Assembly: GCA_035048815.1 (NCBI GenBank)
Contig: JAUCBN010000017.1
Location: 4,894,936 to 4,958,935, forward strand
Length of the DNA stretch: 64,000 bases
Direction of reading: 5' to 3'
Source: Abelmoschus esculentus
Taxonomy: Eukaryota; Streptophyta; Magnoliopsida; Malvales; Malvaceae
Shown piece after piece: positions 45,727-56,006 of the stretch. A model generated the notes under the pieces. The model was not told where the DNA came from. It did no database searches and was given only the letters and a program-made list of their open reading frames with translations. The position numbers and the translations under genes were made by a program. How positions within the stretch are numbered: position 1 is the first letter of the stretch; every line of letters starts with the position of its first letter.

Positions 45727-48640
45727 TTTGTAAAGTGTGTAGTTGATTGGTTAAAGCATGTGTAGGATTGCTAAGTTGTGTGTTTAAATGTGCGATTGAG
45801 CATGATATGTGTGATTAAGCATGATATGTTGTTGGTTTGTGAAAATCTATTCATGATGATTATACTTTGAGTAATGATGGTTAAACTAGGGCTATCGGTT
45901 ACACATTGTCAATGTCAACATATTTTCAGATGCTCTCAGTTTTCCCTAGGATCTTGCCCGAATGTAAGTTTGTTGTATTTTAATATTATGTTTTAAACTG
46001 CATGTTTAAAGTTTTTGGAATATGCTTCTGAGACGTAAGTCACTAACTAGTGTTGGTATGAACATTGATAGTCAAGATTGAGGATGAAACGACTACTAGG
46101 GAAGAGTAATTTCTTCCTCTTCCTCGGTGAGTGTGCCTTCGGTTATGAAGGGAGGTCAGTTTAGGGTGTTGCACTGTTCTTTCTGGTGTGCTTTAGTCTG
46201 CTGAAGCTGGTACGGTTGTTGCTAATCTAACTTGGGAGTTGTCAACAGGATGGTAGTTGAAGTTGTTGGAATTGAGGATGTTATTTGTGAGTGTGAACAA
46301 TAATCATGCTTAGAGTAAGAGTACATATATGTATATATCTATAGATAATGTAGGATATGCATACATTCTTGAGCATGACATTAGAAATTGCATTTACATG
46401 CACATGCACTTACGTAGGCATTTATGAGGGCATACAGGAAATCATGCATACATTTGTTCACACTTGCGAGTAGCTCCTTGAGGGTGTAAGTAGAGTGTGG
46501 TTGGTTCTTTTAAGGTGAAGGTGTGAAAAAAAAGGGTTAAAAGGACTTTCTTGTGGTGTTGAGCTGAATGTGTAATGGGTAAGCTACTCTTTTTGGTTAG
46601 GTAATAGTCTTGGATGAAGAATGAGTGGTTGGTCTCAGAGTTGTGAATGTTTAAAACCGAGGTAAATACCCTGAGTTATGGTTAGTTTGAGTTGGTCATT
46701 ACTAAAGGAAGGGATGAGTTTTGTGGATTCTTTCTATTTAGGATTTGGAGGTTGTAAGAAGGTTGCAACATGTTTTATGGAGTAAGGCGGGTTGGTGTTT
46801 TCTGAGTGATGTGAAATTATTTTGTGGAAATTATAAGGAATTCATTGTAGTATGGTTAGTGTGCAGTTAGATCGGGTGTTGTGACCGATCTGGTATGGTC
46901 AGGATGGAAGTAAAATATGAGATATGTATTGGTATGGGAGTTGTGATATCGGGGATTTGAATTATAGATTGTTGTGACCTTGAGATGTTTGGTTGTACTA
47001 TGAAGGAGGAAAGTGTACATGTTGGGTTTACAGGATGTTAAGTTGGATATACCTCGGGTAAAGTTAGTTTTTGATGATGTTTGAAGTAGTGTATCGAGGA
47101 CCGCTGGACAATTTATGGTTTGTATTGGTTGTTCAGTCTTGTGGGTTTGCTTTTATCAAAAAGTGTTGTGAGTTTTTGTGTTCTGTGGGTTCATGTTTGT
47201 GGATGTTTTATCAATATGGTTACTACTTTGGCAAGGTTATAAAATAAGACATGTTAGACCTAGTGGAAGGAATAGTTCTACAAGGTTGGATTTTGTTGTA
47301 GTATAGTTAAGGTAAGAGTTGGTTTGTCGATGAGTTGATAATGGGAAGGAGTTTCGGGTTAAGTATCAAGGCACTTAATGATGTATAGATTTTAAAGTTT
47401 GAACCATGGTGTTGAGTTGGTTATGGTTCTAAACCTTAAGTTGGAGGTATTATCGTGAAGATGAGTACGATGTTGGGTTTGACCCAAAGTTGGTAAGTTT
47501 CTTGTATGATATGTTTTGTAGAATGTTAGCAATCGGGGATGACTTGGCTTACATAAGGATGCTGCAATGGGAGTTTGTTATTGGGGTAATCCAGGGTTGT
47601 TGTGGAATTACGAGAGAAGATGTTCGGTTAACCTATAGGAGACCTAGTAAAGTGGTAGAGCTATGAGCGAGACTCTACCTTGGTAAAGTTGATCGAGGAC
47701 AAGTCGTGGCAAGGTGTTTGTTGAGGGTCTAGTTAAGGATATGCTTGGCAAGGTTTAGTTTTGTGTTGAGAATCTTTTTGTGTTATGTGAACCGCTGGTT
47801 GTTTCGAAAAGTGTCGAGATGGAATGGTATCTTGATCAGGGCTTATGGTAATCATTTTCCATGAGTTGGGTGGTAAGTGTTGTGGTAGGAGTTGGGGAAA
47901 ACATGTGTTTTCGACTAAGCTTGTTTGGATTATGTTTGAATCATATGTAAATGTTTATCTTGCTGATAAGGTAAGAGTGAGTATCAATCTTCTTTGGGTT
48001 ATTATTAGTAGTAAAGGTGCCAAGGTTGAAGTCGGAAAGAATCATCATAAGTTTGGTAGTAAGTTCTATGGGTGGTATAGAGTTTTCTTATGAGGGTTGT
48101 TGGACCAATCGTTTGTTTGAGTATGGTTTTCTTGGGTTTCTAAGTCTCATTGGAAAGGTGTGTGAGTGGTGTATCTATAATATGTTAAGATTTGAGAGTT
48201 TTTAAGACCGACATAGGTTACCATTTGGATGTTAGGTTTTATCATTCATAGTTAAATGGATGATATACTGTGATTTTATGATATGGTTAATATGACTCAT
48301 AATGAAGTTGGTAGTGGTGGAGTTGCGTGAGACAGTGTTGACAGTTTTGTGCAAAGTTAGTTTGAAGCTTGTTGGTGGAGCATCACTGTGTGGGTGGAGG
48401 TTGGTGAAAGGCTTAGTTGGTTACCTGGTATGTGGGAGGATGTCAAAAATCAGGTTAGTTCGATGGTGGTGGTATGGAAATCGTTGCGGTTATCAAGAGT
48501 TGGTTATCAATCTTAGGGGGTTTCCTTTTGAGTTATGTTTTCTGTAAAGGTTGAGATGGTGTGGTGGGTTGTGTATGGTTGCTTTGGTGTGAGGAAAGAA
48601 TCAATTGGTTGTCCGAAGAGGGTAAGTGTAGATTATTGTT
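45727..48640 (+). other. Non-coding internal module of element F, shared with A
   Basis: The first 300 bases are leader, shared with A and D. The rest is collinear with A 6004-3160 (minus strand) and shows no gag, protease or RT motif. Short open frames (47845-48093, 48017-48205, 48302-48547) have no recognisable domain. The A counterpart of 48017-48205 differs mainly at amino-acid-changing sites, which argues against coding. Confidence 0.72.
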
Positions 48641-49646
48641 TATAGGTTTTCAAAGTGTGCACATTTTCTTGCCGTGCATACGACGTGTTCTATGGATAAG
48701 TTGGTAGAGTTGTATGTTTTCTGAGGTGGTGAAGTTGTATAGTGTGCCTAATTTGATCATATCGGATAGAGATCCGCGGTTTATATCTAAGTTCTGGAGG
48801 AGTTTACAGGCTGCTTTGGGTACAAGGCTTAGCTTTAGTATTGCTTATCATCCACAGACAGATGACCAGTTTGAACGTGTTATTCAGACTTTGGAGGATA
48901 TGTTGAGGTGTTGCATCATTGAGTTTCAAGGTTCTTGGGAGAAACAATTGTCTTTGGTGGAGTTTGCATATAACAATAGCTCCAAGCGAGTATACAGATG
49001 GCACCGTTTGAGGCTTTATATGGGTGTAGGTGTTGTACACCTTTGTGTTGGAAAGAAGTTGGGAAAAAGTGTGTTTCTTTGCCTCAAGTTTTAAAAGGTA
49101 CGGATGAGAAGGTTAATTTTATTTGTGCTAAACTTAAGGAAACTTCGGATAGGCAGAAGTCCTATGCCGATTTAAAGCGCACAGAGATAGAGTATGCTGT
49201 TGAAGATAAAATGTTTCTTAAGGTTCTCCGTGGAAGAAGGTGATGAGTTTTGGACGTAAGGGTAAGTTAAGTACTCATTTTATTGGACCATATGAGGTGT
49301 TAGAGCGAATTGGTCATGTTGTTTATTGGTTGAGGTTGCCGGTGGAGTTGACTTGGATGCATTCTGTTTTTAATGTATCGATGCTTCGTAAGTATGATTC
49401 AGATCCTTCTCATGTTGTTCTAGTTGAGGAGTTTAAGTTAAGAGCGAATATGAGTTATGAGGAGGAACCAGTAAGGATTTTGGATGTGGATACAAAAGTT
49501 CTTCGAGGAAGGACCATAAATTTTGTTAAAGTGCTTTAGAAACACCAAGGGGTCGAAGAGGCAACTTGGGAGACAAGGAAAAAGTATGGAGGAGCAGTTC
49601 CTCACTTGTTTGTTTCAGGTGAGAATTTCGAGGACGATATATTCTT
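48641..49646 (+). pseudogene. Integrase and chromodomain remnant, element F
   Basis: Begins abruptly at FSKCAHFLAV (about 48655), so RNase H, the zinc region and the first catalytic Asp are gone. 48714-49094 keeps SDRDPRF and FERVIQTLEDML, then shifts. 48998-49243 continues MAPFEALYGC to MFLKVL, with another shift. 49240-49539 covers FGRKGKLS, IGPYEVLERIG and the chromodomain start (EEPVRIL). A TAG near 49537 breaks VKVLW; KHQGVEEATWE follows. Three frames in 1 kb. Confidence 0.82.
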
Positions 49647-49660
49647 AAGAGGGGGAGGGT
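49647..49660 (+). other. Polypurine tract of element F
   Basis: AAGAGGGGGAGGGT, next to the 3' LTR start. Confidence 0.85.
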
Positions 49661-51269
49661 TGTAACATCCCGATTTTGGGGTTAGTAGTTTGGGTATTAG
49701 TTAGGAGAATTCGATTCGGGTCGAATCGGGTTCTTCGATTCGTTATTCTGGAGAAATATATAAAATAAAAGTATTTTAATTAGAAAAGTAATAATTTTCG
49801 AATATATTTTAAAAATATTAAAAAGATATTTCAAAATTAAAAAAATGTAATTTTAACTTTAAATTGATTTTTAATTGTGCCTAATTATGCATTGCTGACC
49901 AAATTATAATTTTTGGAAAACAATGGAGGATTTAATTTGTAATTTTCAGAAATTGTCATTTTTAGTGACTAAATTGGAAAGCAAACTATACTTAGAATCC
50001 TTAGAGGGCCATAAACCCAATTTAATTTTTAAATGATGATTTATTCAACAAAATGATTTTTAATTAGTTTATTAAAACATGATAATCATTTTCTCACTTA
50101 ACCACTTATTTTCTCTCATCTTTTTCTTTCATTTTCTCTTCATTTTTATTCATCTATTTTCTTCAATTCCTTGCTGATTTTTCCACCTTTTTCAACAAGA
50201 ATTACGTCATTTAAATCATCTCTCCATTCTTTACAAAGCCTAATCATCAATTTTACTAAATCAACAACAATTTGCATGGAATCAAGAAGAGAAATTCTCA
50301 TCTTTTTGATGGATAGATCTCAAAGGTAATTTTCTGAATTTTAACTCTTTTTCTAAGGTTCTTTATTGAAATTCCCAAGTATTAGCTTGCTAATCTTTAA
50401 ATGAAACTTGATTTTATGTTTTCAATGTTAGATCTAATGATTTTATGAATGTTTTGTGAAATCTTTTTAGATATCATTCAATATTGTAATTAGATGGATT
50501 TAATTATGTTATTATGTCAATTAAATGATTAATTTAGTCTTCAATTTATGGCACATTAATTTAATCCCGGAATAATGCAATCGATATTGTTTTAAGGTGT
50601 TTTTCAGTTGTTTTAGGGGCTGTTTTAGGTGTTTTAATGTTGCCTGAGATATAAGGATGGTGTGGATGTGTTTTTTGTTAATAATTGAGGTGGATTAGAT
50701 GTTAGATTCATTAGGTTTTTGGCTGATGTTGTTCGGATGCGTTTCGACTTAGTTTTCGGTCTTTTCGTCTAAGTTTTCAGTAGTTTCGTGGAGGTTTGAT
50801 GTGGCTGTTGGTTTGAGCATGTTATGATGTGAATATGCTCTGTTTTTAATGATATAGAGGTTGTGCAAGAAGGTGCATAAGTGGTCGGTGCATTGTCGTT
50901 TCCATCAGAGCATCGGCGAAGGATCGTTTTGCTTGTCGGTGAGTATTTGCCATCAGAGCATCAGAGCATCGTTGCCATCAGTGCATAAGTGGCCGGTTCA
51001 TTTGTTGAGCATATTATGGATGCATTATGAGCTAAAAATTAATTGGAATATTATGTAGTTATTTGCCTTGAAATTAATGGTGCCATTGGGCGTGACATTT
51101 GGTTCATTTGTGAACATATTATGCATGCATTATGAGCAGCAAATTATCATGTACATTTGATTATGATATTGGCTTAGTGACACTAACTTTAGATTCGAAT
51201 ACGAATTACATGTCATTAGGATTTTCTTAAGTTCACTATAAACATTATTGAGAATAAAGAATATTGTCT

Positions 51270-51465
51270 ACACGTAACAAGGGTGACTTTGTGTCCAATC
51301 GTGCGTGGTAGAGGCGCCTATACGTAACAAGGGTGACTATGTGTCCAATCGTGCGTGGTATTGCTATAATGGTGACTTCATGTCATGTCAATGGTGACTT
51401 CGTGTCATGTCAATGGTGACTTGGTGTCATGTCAATGGTGACTTTGTGTCATGTCGAGACTAATG
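51270..51465 (+). repeat. LTR minisatellite in F 3' LTR
   Basis: Two long units then four 22-bp units, one more than in the 5' LTR of the same element. Confidence 0.75.
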
Positions 51466-52184
51466 GTCTCTAACAATAGATCCGTATATTCGGTGAACTT
51501 AAGGTTCACAATAAGTGATCACTAGAAGCCAATATGCATACATGGATTAAAGGAGAACATTGTGCATCATTCATGAAATGTATTGATAATGTTGAACATA
51601 CTCAAGAAAGTGATTTGATATTATAGACATGGACATGAAATGCTAAAAATGCATGTTTTTAATGATACATTGCAAACTATGGTTTCATTATGGTTTTAAA
51701 TAGATGCATTGATGATCTTTTGTAGAGCTTCCTCACTAAGCATATTTTCTTAAGCTCCCTTTTCATCCTTGCAGAAAAATAAAGGCACTCGGGACTACAT
51801 TCGGAGCAAGGAAACCAAGGGGAAAGGTTACTTCAAATTCGGTATGTTTTAAAAAATGAGTTGGGACTTGGAAATGTGTAAACTCAACCTATGTGAGGAG
51901 TGTGAACTTGATTTTGGTTTATATTGAAATAAGACCTATGTTGCTCGATTTTTAATTGATGAACTATGTTGATGTTTAGATTGTTGAATCATGTACTTGC
52001 ATGATCGATATGTTTTTAATCATGTTCTAGGTAGCATGCCTATAGTTTGCTTGATGTTCTTGACGTTGATAATCGTGTGTTATATGTTGCTATTTATGCC
52101 TAGGATTAATGCATATAGTTAATAATGATTGACGGTTGTATTTGAGCCAATGATGTTCACTTATTGTGATGGAATTTTTAGGTT

Positions 52185-52350
52185 TCAGGCCTAATGTTTC
52201 GAAACCTTAGGGAAGGTTTCGAAACCTTACGGGCAAATTCGATTCTGAAAAGTTACTGGACACGAAAAGTTTCAAAACCTTCAGGGAATTTTCGAAACCT
52301 TTTACATAAAGTTTCGAAACCTTTATGAAAGGTTTCGAAACCTTTGGCTG
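52185..52350. repeat. TTTCGAAA palindrome array in F 3' LTR
   Basis: About four perfect GTTTCGAAACC cores and two degenerate ones. Two units seen in the 5' LTR are missing. Confidence 0.75.
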
Positions 52351-53899
52351 CTAGAAATTGATAGTTGCTGGAAATTGCATTTTAGTCCCGAATATCTTTA
52401 TTTGTTTAATTAGGGTATCTACAGATGTTATTTTGAGCTAAAATTTCACATGGATGCATAAATTTGATTTATTTTCAAGATTACTAACTCAATTTGGAAG
52501 AAGTCCTTATAGTTTGAAAGATTTATATTTTGGTCCCTAACTTAATGAAACATGCAATTGATGAAGTTAGAATGCTCCGTTTGACTTAAAATTTTTCGTG
52601 AGGGATACTCGTATGTTTAATTGAACTTTGATGAAATGAATTTCTACTTTGTTGTTAGAATTTAAAAGTTATACATTTTAGTCCTTAATTTACTTAAGTG
52701 TTCAATCGGATGTTTGTTTATGATCGGATTGTTTCCGTTAATGCCTTGTATGAGACCTTGACATGTAGGATTACAATTATGCATATAGAAAAAAATATAA
52801 CGGTTTTAGGGTTGTTTATCAAAACGGACCTTCACGGGTTTGGTTTAATATTCCCCGTGTAACCCATTAGTGTCGGTTCCGTCTAGGCTGGGCTAAGGGG
52901 GTTACAATCATTATCGTTGTTATGTGATCTGCTACAGGTGTGTCTCTCCCGAACATTTTCTATATATCTCTGTGTGCATTATTTGGTATATCTGTTAATT
53001 CTATGTAACATATTGATTGTATCATTTCTGTTATTTTCTGAAAGTAATTAAATAATTGTCATGCTCTGATATATTAACTGCACCTCTGATTCTGAAACTG
53101 TTATACATGCCTCCTTTTATTCTCTTAGGCATATATTATGATTCTAATATCTGTTCATACCTTGTTATCTGTTCATGTCATGGCATCGGTTGGATATGTG
53201 TATAGGGAAGTTCAATGGTATCACCTATTGGTGAATATTACTTCTGATCAGTGGCTCCACCTATGGGTCGAATGACCACTTATGTTCAGTGACTCCACCC
53301 TCAGGTCGAGCTTCACTTCTGATGGTGTGTACGGAGATAGAGTGGTACAGGGGAACCTTCCTTTTGATGGTGTTCGGTGTTTGGATGCATATAATATCAT
53401 ACATGCATTACATCGCATGTTCTGATTTGTTTTGTGATATGATGTATGTTCTGAGATTATGCTATTCTTCTCTATGTTATATTTTTTGTATTGTAAATAT
53501 ATTTATTTGCACCTTAGAGACACACTAGGCTCCTAATCTTACATCCCCATATTTTTCTGTTTCAAATCTCAGTCTTAGGCTTCGATACTTGGAGTATCCC
53601 AATTTCAAATATTTTGAGTATGATTCAGACTTTAGTTTAATAACTTTTGTTTCGGATATTTAATATTTCTGTAATGAGTTACAGAATTTGGACATTTAAA
53701 CGATTTTCAGAAATGTTACGTTTACTATAATTTTGGGTTGAACCTTCCATTATTTAAATTGTTACTTTTCTTTTTTTCCAGTTGATAAATTATCAGAAAT
53801 TTAAACATTGTTTTATTTAAACCTAACTTGGGAAATAAGTTTTCTTAGCGTGAACCCTAACTTTTGATTTAAGTAATTAGGTTAAAATAAGATGTTACA

Positions 53900-54497
53900 A
53901 GTTTAAATCTTGATACAAAAATGGAGTTTTATAAGTAAAACCGAAGAAAAACAAAGAGAATTTAAAGAAGAAAAATATAGGAAAATAAACAAACAAAATT
54001 TTATTAAAAGTAATGGATATTTTACCTTCAAAAGATGATAAAAAGGTTGCCTTGGAGAAGAAGAAACCGAAATTTAAAGAAGGCATATTTTTAAAAAGTA
54101 AATCTTTGAGTTTTAGGTCAAAATTAGAGAATTGTGATTACTTATGTTAAAACAAGGGGTTAAAGGCGTTCTCTGTTTGATTTCGGGCCAAAATATTTGA
54201 TTTTGCTCTATTTGTTGAGTGATCGTTCTCCGTTTGAGATGTTTTTTCGAAGAATACTCTTAGTTCCTGTACTTTTAGGAATGTTTCTGGATCAACATAA
54301 ATAAAGTTCGAGTACCCACATTGATAGTTTCTCAGATGAATTTGCAGAATGTGATGCCCCACGAGTTTGATAGAAAGCTCGGTATAATTAATTCGGTGAG
54401 ACATTTTGTGTCTTGTAGATTTTGAGTAGACGTTCTCCTCGTATCACGGAGCCATGCTTTATCTCATTTTGATCTTGGGAACATTCATAAAGAAAAT
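53900..54497 (-). other. AT-rich stretch downstream of the Tat/Ogre integrase, unassigned
   Basis: No domain recognised. A purine-rich stretch (53930-54010) and an 85-codon minus frame (54404-54147, starting MSHRINYTELSIKLVG) are the only features. It lies on the 3' side of the Tat-like integrase and may be its 3' untranslated region. Confidence 0.4.
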
Positions 54498-54925
54498 GCG
54501 TTTATCCCATAAAATAGGAAAAAAGAGGTTGCCCCAGTAGAAATTTGTATCGATATAAAGCGCATGATGGCTTTCCATGTCCCTTACATGATTAGGGAAT
54601 GATTTTTAATCTCAATGGGCCTTATAGCGTTTATCCCCTATATTAGGGAAAAAGAGGCTACCCTAGCAGAAGTTCAAATTGATAATGAGCACCTGACGGC
54701 TTTCGCATCCTCTTCGTGATGAGGGAGAGATTTTCAGCTTCTTTGGGAATTACGGCGTTTATCCCCTATATTAGGGAAAAAGAGGCTACCCCTATTTAGG
54801 TTCATAACAAGAACCTAACGGCTTTTCATGTCCTCTTTGTGATGAGGGAGAGATTTCCCCTCCTATGAGAATTATAGCGTTTATCCCCTAGATTAGGGAA
54901 AAAGAGGCTATCCAATAAAAATTGT
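54498..54925. repeat. Tandem repeat of about 125 bp, four copies
   Basis: The anchor GCGTTTATCCC appears at 54498, 54627, 54755 and 54877, so spacing is 129, 128 and 122. Each copy includes a small hairpin (TCCCCTATATTAGGGA) followed by AAAAGAGGCTACCC, and the middle units share ACGGCTTT.C and TGATGAGGGAGAGA. Short tandem arrays 3' of integrase are a known habit of Tat/Ogre elements. Confidence 0.82.
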
Positions 54926-54934
54926 AGCCGACGT

Positions 54935-55585
54935 TATATTAGCATACTGAGCAAATAGTAGCTTCTCGTGTCAACCTCCGTAGATTTCTACCATTTTCAA
55001 CATTAATGTTCTTGTCCACTTTTGTTGCCCCATTCATCTGTGGATGGTATGGCAAAGAGATATAGTATCACATGTTGGATTGTTCACATGCTTCTGCTAA
55101 ATTTTATCGTTCAAGTCTAGCGTAACATCGATAATGATGCTTTCTGATGATCCCATTGGCTTATGATCTCCTTCTTTAGAAATATGCTCTTGACTGTTTG
55201 GTATCATTAGTCTAAGTGGTTGTCTCAACCCTTATTGGCACAGTGTCCCATAACCGCGACGATGAGTCGATATCTTTTGGAAAACGAGGTAGGTTCAATG
55301 ATGTCTATGCCCCACATGAAGCATGGCCAACATGGATTGTATCAGTATTCATGTAGCATTTGCAGCCTTTTTCTAGTATGATCTATGCTATCTTTCCATT
55401 GTGGGCCAATGTTACCCAAATCTTGTGATGTTGGTATGAATTCAACATACATCTCCATAGACTTTCAGGGATCATTTTTGCTTCAGCGGCACTTATGCAT
55501 CCTGGAGGCGTTTGATCTATCACATCCTCATTTAGGATGTAGTCGCTTGTTAGTCTTTATAGTGTCATTTTTCCGTTCTCTGAGG
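54935..55585 (-). pseudogene. Tat/Ogre-like integrase, badly broken
   Basis: On the minus strand, across frames: MHKCR (zinc Cys region, near 55497), then WPCFMWGIDIIEPTSFSKRYRLIVAVMG (55340-55240; first catalytic Asp in WGID), and finally PYHPQMNGATKVDKNI (55045-54995; the catalytic Glu is replaced by Lys in GATKVDKN versus GAVEAANKN). Order and motifs fit Tat-lineage integrase. The second Asp region was not found. Confidence 0.7.
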
Positions 55586-55586
55586 C

Positions 55587-56006
55587 TTATTTTGGATACC
55601 CACGATTCTTTATGTACTGCAAGATGTCGTAGTACCATGGGCGTTCACTGTTTTCGTCTTCTTCCATATTGTAACAGTAAGCTGGAGAGTCGTATATGCT
55701 CATTTGTATCGGCTTCAGATCTGACGATTTATTTACATGTATCAGCGACGACAAAGTGGCTAAGGCGTCGGTCATCTGGTTGTCTTCTCGGGGCAAATAA
55801 TGAAATGATATCTCGTAGAATGACTTGATCAAGTCTAGGACCGAGTTTCGATATTCCATTAGTTTAGAGTCCTGGGTACTCCATTCTCCACGAAGCTGGT
55901 AGATATCGAGCATTGAATCCCCGTATACTTTCAACTGTTTAATCTTCCGGTCGATGGCCGCCTGGATTCCCATAATAAAAGCCCATAATTTACTTTTTGA
56001 ACTCAT
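55587..56006 (-). pseudogene. Tat/Ogre-like second RNase H fragment
   Basis: A 139-codon open frame. From residue 10: AFIMGIQAAIDRKIKQLKVY, then GDSMLDIYQLRGEWSTQDSKLMEY, then FHYLPREDNQMTDALATLSS, as in the archaeal-type RNase H that Tat/Ogre elements carry between RT and integrase. The first nine codons match the adjacent 170-bp repeat, so the ATG is a product of the junction and not a native start. Confidence 0.82.

Larger units (their letters stand above)
42525..52906 (+). mobile_element. Element F: complete, non-autonomous relative of A
   Basis: 5' LTR 42525-45705, primer site, non-coding module, integrase and chromodomain remnants, polypurine tract, 3' LTR 49661-52906. Flanks GTCAT (42520-42524) and ATCAT (52907-52911) fit a TSD with one transition. 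Internal order matches A: no gag, protease, RT or zinc region; integrase core and chromodomain present but broken. Each LTR carries a private deletion. Confidence 0.9.
49661..52906 (+). repeat. 3' LTR of element F
   Basis: 3246 bp. Compared with the 5' LTR it lost about 330 bp (equivalent of 43685-44020), replaced by about 50 bp of filler at 50945-50995. Minisatellite at about 51270-51465 (four 22-bp units), palindrome array at 52185-52350. Confidence 0.9.
42119..53899 (+). repeat. LTR of the E/H family, 5'-truncated and interrupted by F
   Basis: 42119-42524 plus 52912-53899 align with H's LTR (60569-61829) and with E's LTRs on the other strand. It ends GATGTTACA at 53899 and is not followed by a primer site, so it is a solo LTR or the 3' LTR of a lost element. 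Its beginning was removed at the 42046-42118 junction. Only these two parts belong to it; 42525-52911 is F plus duplicated bases. Confidence 0.78.

Noticed and set aside
48017..48205. A 62-codon frame conserved between F (plus) and A (3592-3780, minus) that could be a novel small protein
   Set aside because: About 14 of 62 residues differ, and of roughly 21 base changes only about 4 are silent, as expected for neutral DNA. No domain is recognised.
51270..51465. CRISPR-like regular repeats
   Set aside because: The units are head-to-tail without unique spacers, in a plant LTR.
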